Source: Bdellovibrionaceae bacterium UBA6776
GTDB taxonomy: Bacteria > Bdellovibrionota > Bdellovibrionia > Bdellovibrionales > UBA1609
Length of the DNA stretch: 64,000 bases
Direction: 5' to 3'
Assembly (NCBI GenBank): GCA_002453155.1
Contig: DKGG01000039.1
Span: forward strand, 62,001-126,000
Position 1 is the stretch's first letter, and each line of letters starts with the position of its first letter. The position numbers were made by a program, and so were the translations under genes. Below, piece by piece: positions 60,626 through 64,000 of this stretch. The notes beneath the pieces are model-generated. The model was not told where the DNA came from. It was given only the letters and a program-made list of their open reading frames with translations, and ran no database searches.

Positions 60626-61366
60626 TTATTCGTATTTGAGGTGATAAAACCAGCCTTCTTTTTTGGCCAGTTCAATCATTTTGGATTCGGTGGGGTGGTT
60701 TTCGTGGTCTTTGTCTGTGTTGCAGATCACAAAACGCAAATCCGTCGCTGACATTAAAAGATCGTAGTCGCCCTCGGTGTTGCCAGCGCTAAAGAAAGGC
60801 CTTACTCCAGACTCTTCCACAATCCGTTCGGCCTTACCGGCCTTGTAAGTCAAAATCCCCTTTTGCTCCAAGCCCACGAGGCCCCCTGGAGTTTGAACTT
60901 CAATGCCCAAAACCTTTTCGGGGGTGAGGCCCACCAAAGAGGCGGCGGGTTCCACAGCCCATTTGATGGATGCGGTCACAATGTAAACATCTACATTCAA
61001 ACTCAAAAGGTGTTGTATCAACTTCTTTTGGAAATCAAAAACCGGGACGGGCTGAACAGACTCCACAGCCTCTTTTGCCCACTGTTGAACTTGAGGAACT
61101 TCCACTCCTTCAAAGATTTGCGCCAACCAGATGTAAGCCGCTTCTTTAGACACTTCCACCTGCATGTTCCGGTAATGCTTCCAAGGATCTGCAGGCAATG
61201 GCACCAACTTGTTATCAATTACATACTGAAAGAAATTTTCTCCCATATCGATGTCCCAAAGGGTTCCGTCCGCATCAAAAGCGGCGACCGCCTTTTGATC
61301 TTTGGGAAGAGAGGTTGAGATCTTGTCCAACAGGATATTTAGGTCATTTTGGTTTTTGATATGCAT
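60626..61366 (-). CDS. HAD-superfamily phosphatase, SerB-like
   Basis: The 246-residue cytoplasmic protein has motif I AAFDADGTLWDIDMGE, motif II threonine in VYIVTASIKWAVEPAA, a lysine in YKAGKAERI and motif III FSAGNTEGDYDLLMSA. The layout, with a helical cap after motif I, fits the HAD-IB (SerB-related) group. The substrate is unknown. It is not the Gph-like MupP of the recycling pathway by sequence pattern. Confidence 0.8.
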   Translation of the reverse strand: MHIKNQNDLNILLDKISTSLPKDQKAVAAFDADGTLWDIDMGENFFQYVIDNKLVPLPADPWKHYRNMQVEVSKEAAYIWLAQIFEGVEVPQVQQWAKEAVESVQPVPVFDFQKKLIQHLLSLNVDVYIVTASIKWAVEPAASLVGLTPEKVLGIEVQTPGGLVGLEQKGILTYKAGKAERIVEESGVRPFFSAGNTEGDYDLLMSATDLRFVICNTDKDHENHPTESKMIELAKKEGWFYHLKYE

Positions 61367-61434
61367 AATGACCTGTTATCGCCCAAGTGCTTGCAAAGAA
61401 CACCCTTTAACACAGAGCTTTGCGCCTCGAGAGC

Positions 61435-61469
61435 AAAAAAAATCCCAGGTGCTGTTTCGCAACCTGGGA
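61435..61469 (-). terminator. Intrinsic terminator of M3 peptidase gene
   Basis: TCCCAGGT (61443-61450) pairs with ACCTGGGA (61462-61469); on the minus strand eight T follow. It lies 25 bases after the stop of the peptidase gene. Confidence 0.9.
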
Positions 61470-61493
61470 CTTGAAGTTTTGGCGAGGAATCAA

Positions 61494-63494
61494 TTATTCG
61501 CTTTCCAGACGATCTAGAAATCTTGAGAGTCGGGACTTGAGGTTTTCAGTAAAGCTCTTAGGCGAGAACTTTACCCCGGCAAATTTCTCTACGGACTTCG
61601 GAAAGGGAACCTTAAAGCCCTGCTTATAAATTCCGTCTGAGAGAAGTTTTGCCAATCCTGGTTGTTTGTACAATGTTCTTCGTCCTGTCTTTTCTTCCAA
61701 TTGGTCGAGCAATGAATCTGTCATGATGGCTGCAGAAACTTCAGCTAAGACGTATCCAAAGTATCTTACACTGCCAGATCGAAAGTGACCGGTAATAAAA
61801 TAGCTATGCCCAGGTTCGAATCCTTTTTGCGTGTATTCTTCAGGCCATTGAAATGGAGAGTACTTTCGTCTCATTTCTCGAGCCAACTCTAGGGCTCTCT
61901 GCGAGAAAGTCTTGCCACCTTTGGAATAGTCGTAATCCCAAAGCAAAATATCAAAAATAGCACTTTCAACATTTGACCGAAGACTTAGAAAATCCCCAAT
62001 AGAAGAGCGATCGATAAATGTGTCGACCACATCTTCAGGAATGGACTTACCCTCTCTTGTTTGGCCATGTGCCATTAAGAACTCTTTATCTACGATGAAG
62101 CTTTCCATGGTTGTAGAGTGGGTCTCTGCATATCCGTATGCCGAAGAATAGCCAAGGTCATCACGTTGGTAACTGAAATCGAGACCGTGTCCCCCTTCGT
62201 GAAAGGCGGTGCGGAGGTCGCCCAATCCATCATCATCATAGTTTTGCAAAATATAAATGAGAGCAGAACTCCACGATTTTTCTGAAAGTTTTTCTGCCGC
62301 TAGAGTCGTTCCATTGATTTTCAAAATTTTCGGATAGGGGACAAGAACTGGATTCATGTAAGCATGGCTGTTTTTCTTTTCTCGAGGAAATCCATCCACA
62401 ATAATTTGGTCCAAAACTTTTTTGGGAAACCCACTTTCCATCATGGTTTGACGCCAAAGCGAGGTGAAATTTTCTTTTTGAAAGTAAGGCTTCATCAATA
62501 GAAAGGCGGGAAGTCCAAGGAAGCTGGATTCGAAAGGTTTCACCTCTGAAAGATTTTTGCCTTTTTTACGAGCCATAACTTGGTAATAACGATCAGCCAG
62601 GGGTTGGGTGTCGTTCAGAATATCAGTAAGAAATTGGAGCAGCTTCTCTTTCGATTGGAATTCTTCTGTGTGGGAAAGAGATTGAGCTGCAATCTTCATT
62701 TCAGCATAAGTTTTAAAACCCTTCGAATGGGCCAGCTCAGAGCGAATTTGAGCAATTCGATCCAGTTCTGCTTGAGACTTTTCAAAAACATCTCTTCCAT
62801 AAGACATATACCCATCAAGAGCCAGTTTTTCATATATTTGAGTGGCCTCTTCATATGAGACTTTGCCATCGAAATAATCAGCTAAGATCTGAGATTGTTT
62901 TGCGCCGTTTTGTTGAAAGACAGTTTTCTTTGGGGATTCGTTTGCGTTTTCATCAACTTTGTTGTCGAGGGTCTGTTCTTCTTGGAGAAGGGGCTTCATA
63001 TCTTCGGAGAACTGTTCAAACTTTAGAGATTTTTTGTTCTTTCTTGCAACAGCAGCGAGCTCTCCAGAAAGTCCTTCGGCAAGATCTCCCCATTTGAGTT
63101 GATCGGCTTCCCACTGAGGGTTGGTCATATAGGAAATGTACTCGTTGTAGGCTTCATCTTTTTTTTGAGTCCACTCTTCACGTTGCTCTTTGGATTCATA
63201 AAAACCGGCATCGATCATTTGATGATAAACACTGTAAGTTGCACCTACGCGGCGAAAATTTTGATGAACCGGAAAGATCTTCTCTTTGTAAAAGTTCAAA
63301 AACTTTTCTTCCGCAGATCCTTCCTTAGGAGCTGGGTTGATTTCTAATTCTTGGGTGCGAGTGTCGTCCAACACGGCAAGCAAGCGGGCGCAAGCTTCGG
63401 GAACGGAGAAATCATCTGCCAAGACGATATGGCCAAGGGTCACCGAAGACAGAACAAGAACAAGGGATGCAAATTTTTGAAACGGGAATCGCAC
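61494..63494 (-). CDS. Secreted M3-family oligopeptidase
   Basis: The 666-residue protein has a Sec signal (about 1-26, ending VLADD) and a helical body. The zinc site HEGGH is in LRTAFHEGGHGLDFSYQ near residue 430, with the downstream glutamate in YAETHSTTMESF, as in thimet/oligoendopeptidase-F enzymes. Peptidases of this kind are usually cytosolic; here export suggests digestion of peptides in the periplasm or prey. The GTG start has AGGAGG upstream. Confidence 0.85.
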   Translation of the reverse strand: MRFPFQKFASLVLVLSSVTLGHIVLADDFSVPEACARLLAVLDDTRTQELEINPAPKEGSAEEKFLNFYKEKIFPVHQNFRRVGATYSVYHQMIDAGFYESKEQREEWTQKKDEAYNEYISYMTNPQWEADQLKWGDLAEGLSGELAAVARKNKKSLKFEQFSEDMKPLLQEEQTLDNKVDENANESPKKTVFQQNGAKQSQILADYFDGKVSYEEATQIYEKLALDGYMSYGRDVFEKSQAELDRIAQIRSELAHSKGFKTYAEMKIAAQSLSHTEEFQSKEKLLQFLTDILNDTQPLADRYYQVMARKKGKNLSEVKPFESSFLGLPAFLLMKPYFQKENFTSLWRQTMMESGFPKKVLDQIIVDGFPREKKNSHAYMNPVLVPYPKILKINGTTLAAEKLSEKSWSSALIYILQNYDDDGLGDLRTAFHEGGHGLDFSYQRDDLGYSSAYGYAETHSTTMESFIVDKEFLMAHGQTREGKSIPEDVVDTFIDRSSIGDFLSLRSNVESAIFDILLWDYDYSKGGKTFSQRALELAREMRRKYSPFQWPEEYTQKGFEPGHSYFITGHFRSGSVRYFGYVLAEVSAAIMTDSLLDQLEEKTGRRTLYKQPGLAKLLSDGIYKQGFKVPFPKSVEKFAGVKFSPKSFTENLKSRLSRFLDRLESE

Positions 63495-63635
63495 GGGGCC
63501 TCCTTTTGAAGAACCTTAAAAATAGGGAGGGCGACGCAAGGTATCAACAAAGATCCCAAGCCTGTGAAAAGATTTTAGAATTCTCAAAGATATGGGCAGT
63601 TTCCTTGGCCTTAAATTTCCGCTACATTGCCCCTC

Positions 63636-64000
63636 ATGGAAGAAATGATTGTTCTTAGCCCCTCTCATAAAGAAGCCATTCGGGCTCTTGAAAAAGCAAA
63701 ATTGGGTCCGTCACCCACCATGGAACAGGAAATGTCCACCTGGGATGCCCGTTGGAGGGCAGAAGCCTTGGATCACTATCTCCCCCAAGGCTGGAGTTTT
63801 GGAATCCAAAAGGACGAAAAGCTGGTGGCCTACTCTTTGATTCAACCCCTTCTCTTCTTTCGAGGTTTGACTCAGACTCTTTGGGTGGAGTGGTTTTCGG
63901 CGCAAACTCCGGAATCCGCGCAGAAGTTGGTGGAGGTGGTTTACCGGTGGGCCCGAGACAAACACATCCAAGCGGTTGTGGTTGAAAGTCACAAACCCTT
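63636..64000 (+). CDS. Hypothetical protein, 3' truncated by window edge
   Basis: An open frame from ATG 63636 (or 63645) runs to the end of the window. It encodes MEEMIVLSPSHKEAIRALEK, then WSFGIQKDEKLVAYSLIQPL and a helix QKLVEVVYRWARDKHIQAVV, a strand-helix order reminiscent of a GNAT acetyltransferase N-terminal part. The missing remainder prevents a firm family call. GGAAG precedes the second ATG. Confidence 0.6.
   Translation, partial: MEEMIVLSPSHKEAIRALEKAKLGPSPTMEQEMSTWDARWRAEALDHYLPQGWSFGIQKDEKLVAYSLIQPLLFFRGLTQTLWVEWFSAQTPESAQKLVEVVYRWARDKHIQAVVVESHKP

Noticed and set aside
60626..61366. MupP phosphatase of the MurNAc recycling pathway
   Set aside because: The sequence follows the SerB-like HAD-IB pattern rather than Gph-like MupP, and the gene is far from amgK-murU.
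1..64000. CRISPR array, tRNA or rRNA genes, prophage
   Set aside because: No regularly spaced repeats, cloverleaf sequences, rRNA signatures or phage structural genes were seen on reading both strands.

Overview
The window looks like chromosomal DNA of a Bdellovibrio-like predatory bacterium (Bdellovibrionota). The base composition is moderate, with a GC content somewhat under one half by eye. TTG and GTG starts are common, genes are tightly packed with many ATGA/GTGA overlaps, and one lipoprotein has the F-Q-N-C type signal I associate with that group. The gene content also fits: arginine succinyltransferase catabolism, a J-domain/HTH fusion beside a MinD-like ATPase, a TadG-like secretion cluster, a repertoire for recycling cell-wall sugars, and secreted peptidases. 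The species assignment is inference. I found no rRNA, tRNA, CRISPR array or prophage.

Layout. 1-6003 (+): arginine/ornithine catabolism (class III aminotransferase, an M20 protein lacking its catalytic glutamates, astA, astD), then mltG. 6016-17564 (-): a lipoprotein and a small membrane protein, then a long essential-gene run. Read in the direction of transcription the run is rpsB-tsf-pyrH-frr-uppS-cdsA-rseP-tsaB-MinD/FlhG-like-J/HTH-rluD-pgeF. The rpsB leader has a promoter -10 box and a strong stem-loop. 17640-23423 (-): an FAD oxidoreductase, a CFI-box protein, priA, a secreted protein and galU. 23551-25822 (+): a lipoprotein, an outer-membrane barrel and a 44-residue basic protein, closed by a bidirectional terminator. 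25883-30527 (-): a TonB-like protein, nagZ, two dipeptide-type ABC permeases and a secreted protein.

30597-35060 (+): a TadG-like protein and two cysteine- or glycine-rich secreted proteins. 35105-36800: an HNH endonuclease gene bracketed by long inverted repeats. One arm carries the antisense 3' tail of a second HNH gene and a small palindromic insertion; a relative of that insertion sits at 41474-41579. 36810-39559 (-): murU-like, amgK and a degenerate sigma-54 activator-like protein. 39733-41295 (-): an intact sigma-54 activator. 41721-50867 (-): an MsbA-like exporter, uvrA, a class A PBP and a large secreted coiled-coil protein. 51355-58351 is mostly + strand: xseA, xseB, ispA, tlyA, a pseudo-patatin lipoprotein and pepP, with an rRNA methyltransferase on the - strand. 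58357-63494 (-): two tandem secreted paralogues, a HAD phosphatase and a secreted M3 peptidase. A truncated gene enters the right edge.

How the genes work together. MltG, NagZ, AmgK, MurU-like, PgeF and PBP1A together cover synthesis and salvage of peptidoglycan, which fits an organism that degrades and recycles prey walls. The most unusual signals are the HNH/inverted-repeat unit, a 15-bp palindrome (GTCTCAAANTGAGAC) occurring three times, two of them upstream of large secreted proteins, dispersed REP-like palindromes, and several apparent pseudoenzymes (M20, patatin, sigma-54 AAA+, J-domain).
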